From the NCBI GenBank assembly GCA_013214245.1, contig JABSQE010000028.1, positions 1-8,485 on the forward strand: a stretch of DNA of 8,485 nucleotides, in the 5' to 3' direction. How positions within the stretch are numbered: position 1 is the stretch's first letter; every line of letters starts with the position of its first letter. Both the position numbers and the translations under genes were made by a program. Below are positions 1 to 6,938 of this stretch, piece after piece. The notes beneath the pieces were generated by a model, which worked only from the letters and a program-made list of their open reading frames with translations, was not told where the DNA came from and did not search any database. The DNA is from Hyphomicrobiaceae bacterium (lineage in GTDB: Bacteria > Pseudomonadota > Alphaproteobacteria > Rhizobiales > Hyphomicrobiaceae).

Positions 1-582
1 ATGGACTGTGCACTTCAGACAGGACATAGTGTTAAATTAATCGACATACAACGTATAGGTGTTGATACAACAGGCCGATTTACAGATGAACAAAACCGTA
101 CTATCGATCTTTGTTTCAAGCTCTATCCTTGGGAAGACTTGTTTCGCGAACCATTTGCCAAATATCTACAATCTAGCATTTTTGTTGAACCGGCATGGAA
201 GGTGATCTTATCCAACAAAGGCATACTGCCGCTATTATGGCAACGTTATGAAAACCATCCAAATTTGTTGCCTGCTTTTTTCGATAATACACTCCCCGCA
301 TCAGATCACGGAATATATGTTCGCAAACCATTTTTTTCACGCGAAGGAGAGAATATAGAAATTAAGTGCGGTGAGAAAATTGTCGAAGCTACGAATGGAC
401 GCTATGGAAATGAACGCTCCATCATTCAAACTTATACGCCTTTATTTCAATCTCATGGTTTAAGAGCCGTGATAGGAGCCTGGCTCATTGGCGATCGATC
501 TTGTGGAATGGGTATACGTGAGGATAAAACAAGAATTACTTGTAATTTATCACGCTTCGTTCCGCATGTGATCTTGGGTTAG
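1..582 (+). CDS. Glutathionylspermidine-synthase-like ATP-grasp protein (YgiC/YjfC type), C-terminal part
   Basis: This is the C-terminal 193 residues of a Gsp_synth-family (PF03738) enzyme. Family members are cytoplasmic ATP-grasp ligases related to the synthetase half of E. coli glutathionylspermidine synthase. The single-domain YgiC/YjfC relatives are about 390 residues long and their substrate is not firmly known. Visible landmarks in order are FKLYPWEDLFREPF (39-52), the EPAWK...SNKGILPLLW segment with K73, YVRKPFFSREG with K109, and GMGIRED with R173 before the typical ending NLSRFVPHVIL. By family comparison K73, K109 and R173 occupy the ATP-binding Lys/Lys/Arg positions of the E. coli enzyme, so the fragment looks functional. 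The ATG at base 1 is almost certainly an internal Met, because homologous sequence should continue upstream and about 190 residues lie outside the window. The stop TAG is at 580-582. Nothing co-directional follows closely. The family call is firm; the exact substrate is unknown. Confidence 0.88.
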   Translation: MDCALQTGHSVKLIDIQRIGVDTTGRFTDEQNRTIDLCFKLYPWEDLFREPFAKYLQSSIFVEPAWKVILSNKGILPLLWQRYENHPNLLPAFFDNTLPASDHGIYVRKPFFSREGENIEIKCGEKIVEATNGRYGNERSIIQTYTPLFQSHGLRAVIGAWLIGDRSCGMGIREDKTRITCNLSRFVPHVILG

Positions 583-1478
583 ATAGGCTAGTAATCCGTA
601 GCAAAACCTAACAAGCCCAGTTTGACGTTGACACTAGTACCTCCTCTTAGAGCCAAATAGACTAAATATTTCTTCTTAGACCCACATCAAACATATTAGA
701 TCCTCTCTGTTCTTAAAGCCAAGATGCTAATTTTACCGCTATCAAAAGCATTGTACATTATTCTAACATCTTATTTTCATTAACGGTTTTTATTAAACAA
801 CCATATAAAATAGAAAGCAAAAGTTGAAATCCGTTACAAATAAAGCGTATGTGTTGAATTACACTCTATGGTTTACCTTTTTACTCTCAAAAGGCCTAAG
901 CACTTAATACTCTTGTATCTAGATCTTACACCGGAACACTCGCTTAAAACCTTAGAGACTTGATATTATTAGCCCGCGATTTCAGGCTCGTAATATTTTA
1001 TATTACAAACCTTTCCATGTCATTAAGCATACTACATAAACTACACCGCTAATTGTTTTTAATCGTTTCAACTTAGTCTTTGGTTTTTTTAGTAGTACAT
1101 ACTTAGTACTATCAGTGTGATAGTTTGAAAAATACTAATAACCTTGTACATATGCCATCCCGATCGGGTGAAACTCGTTGCCTAATTTGGTCGTATTTTT
1201 AAATAGCTTGAAATTACACCTCAGCTTGTACAAGATTTGGCTATGTGATTTTAACGCACTGTATACGTGAATTTAAACATATCCACTATAAAATAGGGAG
1301 CTTTGTTCAAGTGTTGCATTTAGCCCAGACCATCAAGTTAGTGCAAATAGTTGTGCTATCTACGATAAATAAGCTTACTAAAGCTGTAACATCTAATCGA
1401 GCGGTAAAATTATCGTTAGCGTTATTTGTGAACAACATTGATACGACAAAATGGAACAACATAAAAACAGATGAATTC
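583..1478. other. Non-coding stretch between the ATP-grasp gene and the SulP core start
   Basis: No recognisable gene, tRNA or mobile element was seen on either strand. The DNA is A+T-rich with dense stops in most frames. Visible structures are a T-run at 1084-1090 followed by two overlapping dyads (1093-1111 and 1108-1124), a 10-bp palindrome CCCGATCGGG (1159-1168) and a 10-bp palindrome CTTGTACAAG (1225-1234). A TTGAAA at 1125-1130 has only a poor -10 match downstream. From 1212 one forward frame stays open into the transporter, with a GTG at 1245, so 1245-1478 may be translated. A 31-codon ATG frame at 868-963 lacks a ribosome site and resembles nothing I know. Confidence 0.6.
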
Positions 1479-3011
1479 ATGCTAGAGCGTATTAAAATAG
1501 AGTTACTAGCAGGACTAACGGTTGCTCTCGCCCTTGTCCCAGAAGCAGTAGCATTCGCATTTGTTGCGGGTGTTCATCCGTTAGTTGGACTTTATGCAGC
1601 GTTTATCGTTGGCTTAATAACAGCGATAATTGGTGGCCGTCCTGGTATGATTTCAGGGGCAACCGGTGCTTTAGCTGTAGTTATGGTTTCACTAGTATCA
1701 AGATACGGAATAGAGTATCTATTCGCAACTGTGGTACTGATGGGAACTTTACAGATATTAGCTGGTATATTCAGACTTGGTAAATTTATTAGGTTGGTTC
1801 CACATTCAGTGATGTTAGGGTTTGTGAATGGACTTGCCATTGTGATCTTTATGGCACAACTTACGCAGTTTCAAACTACAGGACCTAATGGGGTCAAAAT
1901 TTGGATGAGCAGTTGGCCTCTGTTAAAAATGATAGGATTAGTTTTCTTCACAATGATAATTATTCATTTTGCATCGAAAGTGAAACTTGCTATTCCAGCT
2001 CCGCTCGCTGGAATAGGTATTGTCGCACTTTTTGTCATTATATTAGATGTACAGGTGCCACGTGTTGGTGATCTAGCATCTATTCAAGGTGGATTACCAG
2101 CATTCCATATTCCAATGGTACCACTTAATCTAGAAACGCTTCAAATTATTTTCCCCTATGCAGTTGTGCTTGCTGCGATTGGACTTATTGAAAGTTTGCT
2201 AACACTAAACCTCGTCGGTGAAATTACTGAAAAGCGCGGAGGGGCTTCACAAGAGTGTATTGCTCAAGGTGCTGCTAATACTATCACTGGCTTTTTTGGC
2301 GGAATGGGTGGTTGTGCTATGATCGGCCAGTCGATGATCAATGTTAATTCCGGAGGACGAACACGACTATCTGGAATTTCAGCAGCACTCTTCCTTCTTA
2401 CGTTTATTGTTTTCGCGTCTGATCTTATAGAACAAATTCCTCTTGCTGCTCTTGTAGGTGTTATGATGATGGTAGTGATTGGCACATTTGCCTGGCGGAG
2501 CTTAACAATAATTGGGCGTATTCCAAAAACCGATGCGATAGTGATGATTTTAGTCACAGTCGTAACAGTTGTGAGTGATTTGGCGGTTGCAGTTGTAGTT
2601 GGTGTAATTGTATCAGCGCTTTGCTATGCGTGGAATAATGCAACACGAATATCTGCTACAGTGGAGGAAATACAAGAGAATACAAAACTTTACAAGATTG
2701 AAGGTCCACTGTTCTTTGGCTCAGTCGCAGGCTTCGACGAACTGTTCAATCCACTAAATGATCCCAATCTAGTTATTATTGATTTTCTAAAAAGTCGCGT
2801 TGTAGATCAGTCAGCTTTACAAGCTATAGAAAAACTAGCAGAAAGATACCAGACTCGCGGTAAAGTACTTCAAATACGTCATCTTTCAAGGGATTGCCAC
2901 CGTCTTCTAACTCGAGCTGGACAGCTCATTGTAGATTCTGATGACGACCCTAACTATGGACTTGCAGTCGATTATTCGATCAAAACAGGTGTAATGAGAA
3001 GCGGACATTGA
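1479..3011 (+). CDS. SulP-family inorganic anion transporter with C-terminal STAS domain
   Basis: This is a 510-residue inner-membrane permease of the SulP/SLC26 family, which moves sulfate, bicarbonate or other anions in symport or exchange. The substrate cannot be read from sequence. The membrane part spans residues 1 to about 385, with many hydrophobic helices. It carries hallmark segments GGRPGMISGATGA (52-64), GLIESLLTLNL (235-245) and GGMGGCAMIGQSMINVNSGG (274-293). A cytoplasmic STAS domain follows at about 400-490, with GPLFFGSV (409-416), IIDFLKSRVVDQSAL (433-447) and HLSRDCHRLL (468-477). The ATG at 1479 puts the protein start just before the conserved IELLAGLTVALALVPEA, the usual family beginning. 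No convincing ribosome site precedes it. The same frame is open back to 1212 with a GTG at 1245, which would add 78 residues unlike SulP, so the start is uncertain. The frame is otherwise intact. It is convergent with the methyltransferase gene. Confidence 0.93.
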   Translation: MLERIKIELLAGLTVALALVPEAVAFAFVAGVHPLVGLYAAFIVGLITAIIGGRPGMISGATGALAVVMVSLVSRYGIEYLFATVVLMGTLQILAGIFRLGKFIRLVPHSVMLGFVNGLAIVIFMAQLTQFQTTGPNGVKIWMSSWPLLKMIGLVFFTMIIIHFASKVKLAIPAPLAGIGIVALFVIILDVQVPRVGDLASIQGGLPAFHIPMVPLNLETLQIIFPYAVVLAAIGLIESLLTLNLVGEITEKRGGASQECIAQGAANTITGFFGGMGGCAMIGQSMINVNSGGRTRLSGISAALFLLTFIVFASDLIEQIPLAALVGVMMMVVIGTFAWRSLTIIGRIPKTDAIVMILVTVVTVVSDLAVAVVVGVIVSALCYAWNNATRISATVEEIQENTKLYKIEGPLFFGSVAGFDELFNPLNDPNLVIIDFLKSRVVDQSALQAIEKLAERYQTRGKVLQIRHLSRDCHRLLTRAGQLIVDSDDDPNYGLAVDYSIKTGVMRSGH

Positions 3012-3102
3012 AAACTTTTGAGATTAGCTGTTGTACTTAAACTACATGAGTGTCAATAGCCATCTTATTAAGGTGACGAGTAGTTAGATATAGATTCGGC
3101 GA

Positions 3103-3118
3103 TCAGAAAAACTTCTGA
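3103..3118 (+). terminator. Weak hairpin downstream of the SulP gene
   Basis: A perfect 6-bp stem, TCAGAA and TTCTGA, encloses the loop AAAC about 90 bases after the SulP stop. It is followed by a moderately T-rich stretch (GCTTTTCTATT). The stem is short and A+T-rich and there is no clean U-run, so termination is only a possibility. Confidence 0.25.
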
Positions 3119-3473
3119 GAATTGCTTTTCTATTGCTCCAGCTAGCTAACCTCTCAACCACTTCGTACTTTTAAATTTTCGCTCCTGATGCTATATCGTG
3201 TAAATCATTATGTATCTACAGGAATTTACTCCTAGATTTTCTTTTGAGTATACAGTGGCTTAAGTCCGAATCTAATAGTATGAGAGGTTGATCTAATTGT
3301 AGCCAGACTGAAGTCTTGAACATGTAACAAGCAATCTTAAGTGAACACACACCTTCGATAGTTTTAGAGTGTAATAGTTCGTAACTTCTATCTTAGTGGT
3401 CAACCTCTTATATACTTAATGATTTAATCACAGGATCAAGATCTTAATCTGCTGAACGTAATTCGATTAAGCA

Positions 3474-3516
3474 ATTTTTTCTGAAGATCCAGAAAAAATA
3501 AGCGAAATTGTTTTCG
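3474..3516 (-). terminator. Terminator-like hairpins downstream of the methyltransferase gene
   Basis: Reading the minus strand from the methyltransferase stop, a small hairpin (CGAAA, loop ACAA, TTTCG; plus-strand 3503-3516) begins about 26 bases on. It is followed directly by CTTATTTTTT, which could act as a U-tract. That T-run is itself the first arm of a second, perfect 10-bp inverted repeat at 3474-3499 (ATTTTTTCTG against CAGAAAAAAT, 6-base loop). Position and U-tract suit an intrinsic terminator, although the stem is weak. Confidence 0.35.
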
Positions 3517-3541
3517 AAAAATAGTTTAAAGATGTGCATAA

Positions 3542-4153
3542 CTATGGTGAGTTTTTAAAAACTAATGACAAATTATTCACTGGCATCTGCTCAATAATCA
3601 AAGGTTGTAAATGGTTAGATTTTGCCAAATCTAACACTGCTTCTACGTCGCGAATACCCCAGTTTGGATTCCTCTCACGTAATTCTAGGTCAAACGCTAT
3701 ATTACTTGGAGCAATGTAGCATCCTTTAAAGTAAAAAGGACCATAGATATAAAGTATGCCACCTGAAGCTAATACCTGAGATGCACCGTACAGTAAACCT
3801 TCCGTAGCAGCCCAGGGTGCTATGTGAGTCATATTGATACAGAGTACAACATCGAAATTAGCGACTGGCCAAACTTTATCAGTCGTGTCAAGTTTCAAAG
3901 CACGACGCACGTTCGGAATATTACGCGAAACAGCCCAGGCATCTATACTAGATCTTGCCTTCAGGTCAGGATCAGTAGGCTGAAAGATAAGTTCAGAACT
4001 GCTTTTTTGAGCAAAATAAATCACATGCTCACCAGTCCCGCTAGCAACCTCAAGCACCTTACCTTTATCCGGTAAGTAACGTTGCAGTACACCAAGAATT
4101 GCACCCCTATTGCGAGCTGTGGAGGGTGAATAAAGTCGATTGTCCTCAGTCAT
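3542..4153 (-). CDS. DUF938-family SAM-dependent methyltransferase
   Basis: This intact 203-residue protein matches the DUF938 family in length (about 200 residues) and from end to end. These are Rossmann-fold class I methyltransferases of unknown substrate, presumably cytoplasmic. The N-terminal RLYSPSTARNRGAILGVL (6-23) is the family signature. Motif I, the SAM-binding glycine loop, is VLEVASGTGEH (33-43). PTDPD (59-63) supplies acidic residues after the second strand. CINMTHIAPWAATEGL (105-120), LYIYGPF (134-140), APSNIAFD (148-155) and the ending MPVNNLSLVF (190-199) are all family hallmarks. The ATG at 4153 directly precedes the conserved N-terminus, so the start is well placed although no strong ribosome site is seen. 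The gene stands alone, convergent with the SulP gene and more than 1 kb from kdsA. Its retention in a shrinking genome suggests it is useful, but its substrate cannot be inferred. Confidence 0.9.
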   Translation of the reverse strand: MTEDNRLYSPSTARNRGAILGVLQRYLPDKGKVLEVASGTGEHVIYFAQKSSSELIFQPTDPDLKARSSIDAWAVSRNIPNVRRALKLDTTDKVWPVANFDVVLCINMTHIAPWAATEGLLYGASQVLASGGILYIYGPFYFKGCYIAPSNIAFDLELRERNPNWGIRDVEAVLDLAKSNHLQPLIIEQMPVNNLSLVFKNSP

Positions 4154-5250
4154 AATCTAATTTATTCTCAAAATATTTTATTATTTTAGATGAACAATGC
4201 CTTTTCTACATAATTCTCATAAAAATATATATTGACATAAAAGTAGATCCTTATATAGCTGAACAAGTGTTGTCTGGATGCGAAATCTTTGCTTCTAAAC
4301 ACAGGCTGCAGCAGAAAAAATACACTGACCATTCTGATTTTGTATTATGCATGCCTATCTAATAAGCTCTGAGAGCTAAATTTTTAATTCTTCCTCAGAT
4401 ACTGAAACCCTATTCAAAATCTTTTTAAATTTATAAATCCTGTATTTAAACCTGTAAATTATGGATACTCCTTTTAGAGTTGTATACAATATAATAGGCT
4501 TGTACTAATAGAAATCAAAAAAGAACAGATGTTTAAATATAACAAATTTTTGTATTTTGGCCACTGCATAGAGCTTAGTGGGGTGTGAGAAAATGCTAAA
4601 AATCATGTTATTTAATTTACAAAAATTGTAAGTTCACCTATTAGTTTAGGTAAAGAGCGAAACTAGATCTTCATACTGTACTTGGCACGATCTACCAAAA
4701 ATTACTGACAATACAAATTAAAACTCAACACCGACTTAATTCTTATTAAGATCTATATGGCTGGGGTTAGAAAAAATATTCACAAAACAATTAGCTTATC
4801 AAAATTCTAAGAAAAGCGATCCCAAAACCTAATCTGGGCTTTGGCAGTTAGTTTTAAATATCATAACTGATAAAGACCGAGCCATATTTCTGTAGGAGAA
4901 AATTATATACACGGTACTCATCAAACTAAGTAAAAAAATTGATCTGAACATTTATTACAATCAAACAAAATGCTAAATCTATTTAAACGATCTGGTATTA
5001 GATCTTGTCTAGCCTCACATAATTTGATTGCACAAAAGGTTATGGTAGTCACCCGTTAATTAAAGCCATACTTCTCTGAGATTTGTTAGTGTATAAAGAT
5101 CTAAACTTATACATATCATGTTTCTTTATAAAGGCAACAATACATAGATTCTAAAGAATGTGTGTCTTTATAATCGTTTCTACACCTGTAGAAAAGTTAT
5201 CAAATTGAACGAAGTTGATAAATAAAGCCTTATATTGTCAGCGTTTGTGC
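4154..5250. other. 1.1-kb gene-free region between the methyltransferase gene and kdsA
   Basis: This is the longest gap in the window and very A+T-rich; sample 60-base lines hold about 23-25% G+C. No recognisable gene or RNA was found. At the left end a plus-strand frame is open for 68 codons (4156-4362) without an early start codon. The same stretch has a TTGACA at 4232-4237, a -10-like TATAGC at 4254-4259 and a 5-bp hairpin at 4365-4377 followed by A and T runs. Tiny ATG frames at 4593-4631 (12 codons) and 4757 (17 codons) are not credible genes. Five AGATCT hexamers lie at 4665, 4749, 5000, 5097 and, counting just outside in the methyltransferase gene, 3950; four are in this gap. A hairpin near 5177-5194 is listed separately. 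Confidence 0.6.
5177..5194 (-). terminator. Hairpin downstream of kdsA
   Basis: A perfect 7-bp inverted repeat, TTTCTAC and GTAGAAA around a 4-base loop (ACCT on the plus strand), starts 57 bases beyond the kdsA stop in the direction of transcription. The sequence after it on the minus strand (CGATTATAAAG) has no U-run, so an intrinsic terminator is possible but not well supported. Confidence 0.25.
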
Positions 5251-6096
5251 TCAAACTGCATATGTTGCATTGTTCCTTTTGACTACATCATCTATCACCT
5301 TAATGAACGATAATAAATTTTCCAAATCATCCAGAGGTATAGCACTTGGGCCATCACAAAGCGCTTCATCAGGATAGGGGTGAGCCTCAATAAACAAACA
5401 CGACACACCTACTGCTACACCAGCACTAGCTAGGCCACGTAATTGGTCTCGACGACCACCTGAAACTACCGCACCAGTTTCGCGTATTTGCAGGGAGTGC
5501 GTAACATCAAAAGTTACTGGTACATGATTGCAAGCCTTTTTCATCACATCAAAACCAAGCATATCAACAACTAAATTATCATAACCGAAACAACTACCTC
5601 TTTCACAAAGCATTATTTTATCGTTGCCAAATTTAGTAAATTTATCCTTAACATGAACTATTTGTGAAGGGCTCATAAACTGAGGTTTTTTAACGTGAAT
5701 AATTGCACCGGTAGTAGCCATAGCATGAACAAGATCAGTCTGCCGTGCTAGGAACGCAGGCAGCTGAATAATATCGCAGACTTCAGAAACTGCTTTAGCT
5801 TGAGAGGGAAGATGTACATCTGTCAAGACAGATACGTCAAGCGACTTTGAAACTTCTTCCAGTATTTTTAGGCCTTCATCTAAACCTGGACCACGAAAGG
5901 AGAGGGACGAAGACCGGTTTGCTTTATCGAAAGAAGCCTTAAATATATAAGGTATGCCCACTCTATTGGTAATTTTTTTAAAAGTTTCTGCTGCAGTCAG
6001 TGTCAAGTCACGTGACTCTATCACGTTAATTCCACCGATAAGCACTAATGGTTGATCATTTCCAATGACAAAATCTCTAAGATTGATGGTGTTCAT
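5251..6096 (-). CDS. kdsA: 3-deoxy-8-phosphooctulonate (Kdo-8-P) synthase, class I
   Basis: This cytoplasmic aldolase condenses phosphoenolpyruvate with arabinose 5-phosphate to give Kdo-8-phosphate, the precursor of Kdo in the LPS inner core. At 281 residues it matches the family length (E. coli 284) and aligns throughout. Visible motifs are GGINVIESRD (21-30), KASFDKANRSS (53-63), FRGPGLDEG (67-75), LTDVH (91-95), QLPAFLARQTDL (111-122), VKKPQF (135-140), FGYDNLVVDMLG (170-181), FDVTH (196-200), SGGRR (212-216), FIEAHP (235-240) and CDGPSA (247-252). Asn24 stands where metal-dependent class II enzymes carry a metal-binding Cys. With CDGPSA this marks the metal-independent class I, as in E. 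coli. The start is supported by homology and by AGGA nine bases upstream. The gene is isolated, not in the pyrG-kdsA-eno order common elsewhere. No broken or missing active-site residue was seen. Confidence 0.96.
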   Translation of the reverse strand: MNTINLRDFVIGNDQPLVLIGGINVIESRDLTLTAAETFKKITNRVGIPYIFKASFDKANRSSSLSFRGPGLDEGLKILEEVSKSLDVSVLTDVHLPSQAKAVSEVCDIIQLPAFLARQTDLVHAMATTGAIIHVKKPQFMSPSQIVHVKDKFTKFGNDKIMLCERGSCFGYDNLVVDMLGFDVMKKACNHVPVTFDVTHSLQIRETGAVVSGGRRDQLRGLASAGVAVGVSCLFIEAHPYPDEALCDGPSAIPLDDLENLLSFIKVIDDVVKRNNATYAV

Positions 6097-6105
6097 TACG
6101 ATAGT

Positions 6106-6109
6106 TCCT
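6106..6109 (-). promoter_or_regulatory. Ribosome binding site of kdsA
   Basis: On the minus strand AGGA lies nine bases before the kdsA ATG (TAGGAACTATCGTAATG). It is the only reasonably clear Shine-Dalgarno sequence ahead of a gene whose start lies in this window, and it supports that start. Confidence 0.5.
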
Positions 6110-6696
6110 ACACATTAGATCAAGAGAGTGTCGCTACTAAGCAAATGAAGAAACGAGCATAGCGAACATTAATAGTTAAGCTTGTTTACGGGTTCTTGTA
6201 CTTTTAAGACCAACCCATTTTCGTACAAGTGGATCAACGATTAAGTATTTCTGATGCACACTTCGGATAAACTAATTTGATACTTCTACATCAGTTATTA
6301 TTTAAAGGATGTTACGATTAATGTCTAAACTTAAAGACGGTTTTCAAGGAAGTTAGTAATACACACGACGATGGACGATCGATTGACACAAAACTTCTAA
6401 GTAGGAACTAGATCAATGACCAATGCAAATACTTTACTCAAAAGCCGTATAAAATAATTAGGTGGTCTTAATTGGACCTTAATATGAAAAGCGAAGTAGC
6501 TTCAATGACTTATATCTTCAATTCATACGTACTTTAAATGATCTTTTTTTTAATTGCTAAAAACAATGTACATACACCATTATAGTTGAAATAAGGACTT
6601 AGCCCTCTACATCAATTGCCAAATCAGGAAATTTTCAAATTCTAATTCAGACCACAGACCTCAATTTGTTAACTTGGTAATCTTTATCAGTGTCAA

Positions 6697-6719
6697 GCCC
6701 GCAGAACACGAAAGCGGGC
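6697..6719 (-). terminator. GC-rich hairpin downstream of clpB, possible terminator
   Basis: A perfect 6-bp all-G/C stem, GCCCGC and GCGGGC, encloses an 11-base loop about 220 bases beyond the clpB stop. It stands out sharply from the A+T-rich surroundings. On the minus strand it is followed by TTGACAC, not a proper U-tract, so it may be an eroded terminator or another structured element. Confidence 0.3.
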
Positions 6720-6938
6720 AAATTGGACTAACCTTTCAGTATGGATGTTAGCGATTGCAGCAACATATTATATGCAAAAATTTAAAACCAATATGAACCA
6801 ACTCACTGAGTAGATCTAAATGCTAGAATTTTTACTTATATCCACCTGAAATTAAAAATTATATCTGATGAGTGGTTAATATTATGACGACACAGTGCAG
6901 GTGTAATTTTATAAGAAAGCTTATCTACGTTTCTACGT

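Larger units (their letters stand above)
3012..3541. other. Convergent spacer between SulP gene and methyltransferase gene
   Basis: No gene is visible on either strand over this 530-bp A+T-rich stretch; frames are short and lack ribosome sites. It separates two genes that converge, so terminators for both are expected here. Candidate hairpins are listed separately at 3103-3118 (SulP side) and 3474-3516 (methyltransferase side). An AGATCT hexamer sits at 3439-3444. Confidence 0.6.
6097..6938. other. Gene-free region between kdsA and clpB
   Basis: This 840-bp A+T-rich stretch holds no recognisable gene or RNA. It must contain the kdsA promoter and the clpB 3' end. No convincing -35/-10 pair was found for kdsA. 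A 27-codon minus-strand frame starting with GTG (6176-6259) ends 79 bases before kdsA and has a basic tail, but no ribosome site and no known relative. A GC-rich hairpin at 6697-6719 is listed separately. A small ATAAG/CTTAT hairpin (6911-6924) lies just after the clpB stop without a U-run. One AGATCT is at 6812. Confidence 0.6.

Noticed and set aside
639..648. Strong Shine-Dalgarno-like AAGAGGAGGT on the minus strand, five bases before a GTG
   Set aside because: The frame it serves ends after eight codons, and a longer gene would run into the intact ATP-grasp gene. Probably chance.
868..963. ATG frame of 31 codons on the plus strand
   Set aside because: No ribosome site, no recognisable family, and a length expected by chance in a gap of this size.
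1159..1168. Palindrome CCCGATCGGG, and a second one, CTTGTACAAG, at 1225-1234
   Set aside because: Single 10-bp palindromes with no repeated copy in the window and no clear link to a promoter; kept only as a note in the spacer entry.
1592..1840. Minus-strand frames inside the SulP gene (also 2264-2557)
   Set aside because: Shadows of the transporter frame, with composition explained by the reverse complement of membrane helices.
4593..4631. 12-codon ATG frame that might be a leader peptide
   Set aside because: No downstream gene on that strand and no attenuator structure.
583..6938. tRNA genes, IS ends, CRISPR arrays, phage or defence genes in the gaps
   Set aside because: No TpsiC-like GGTTCGA motif with an acceptor stem, no long direct or inverted repeats and no regular spacer-repeat pattern were seen on either strand.
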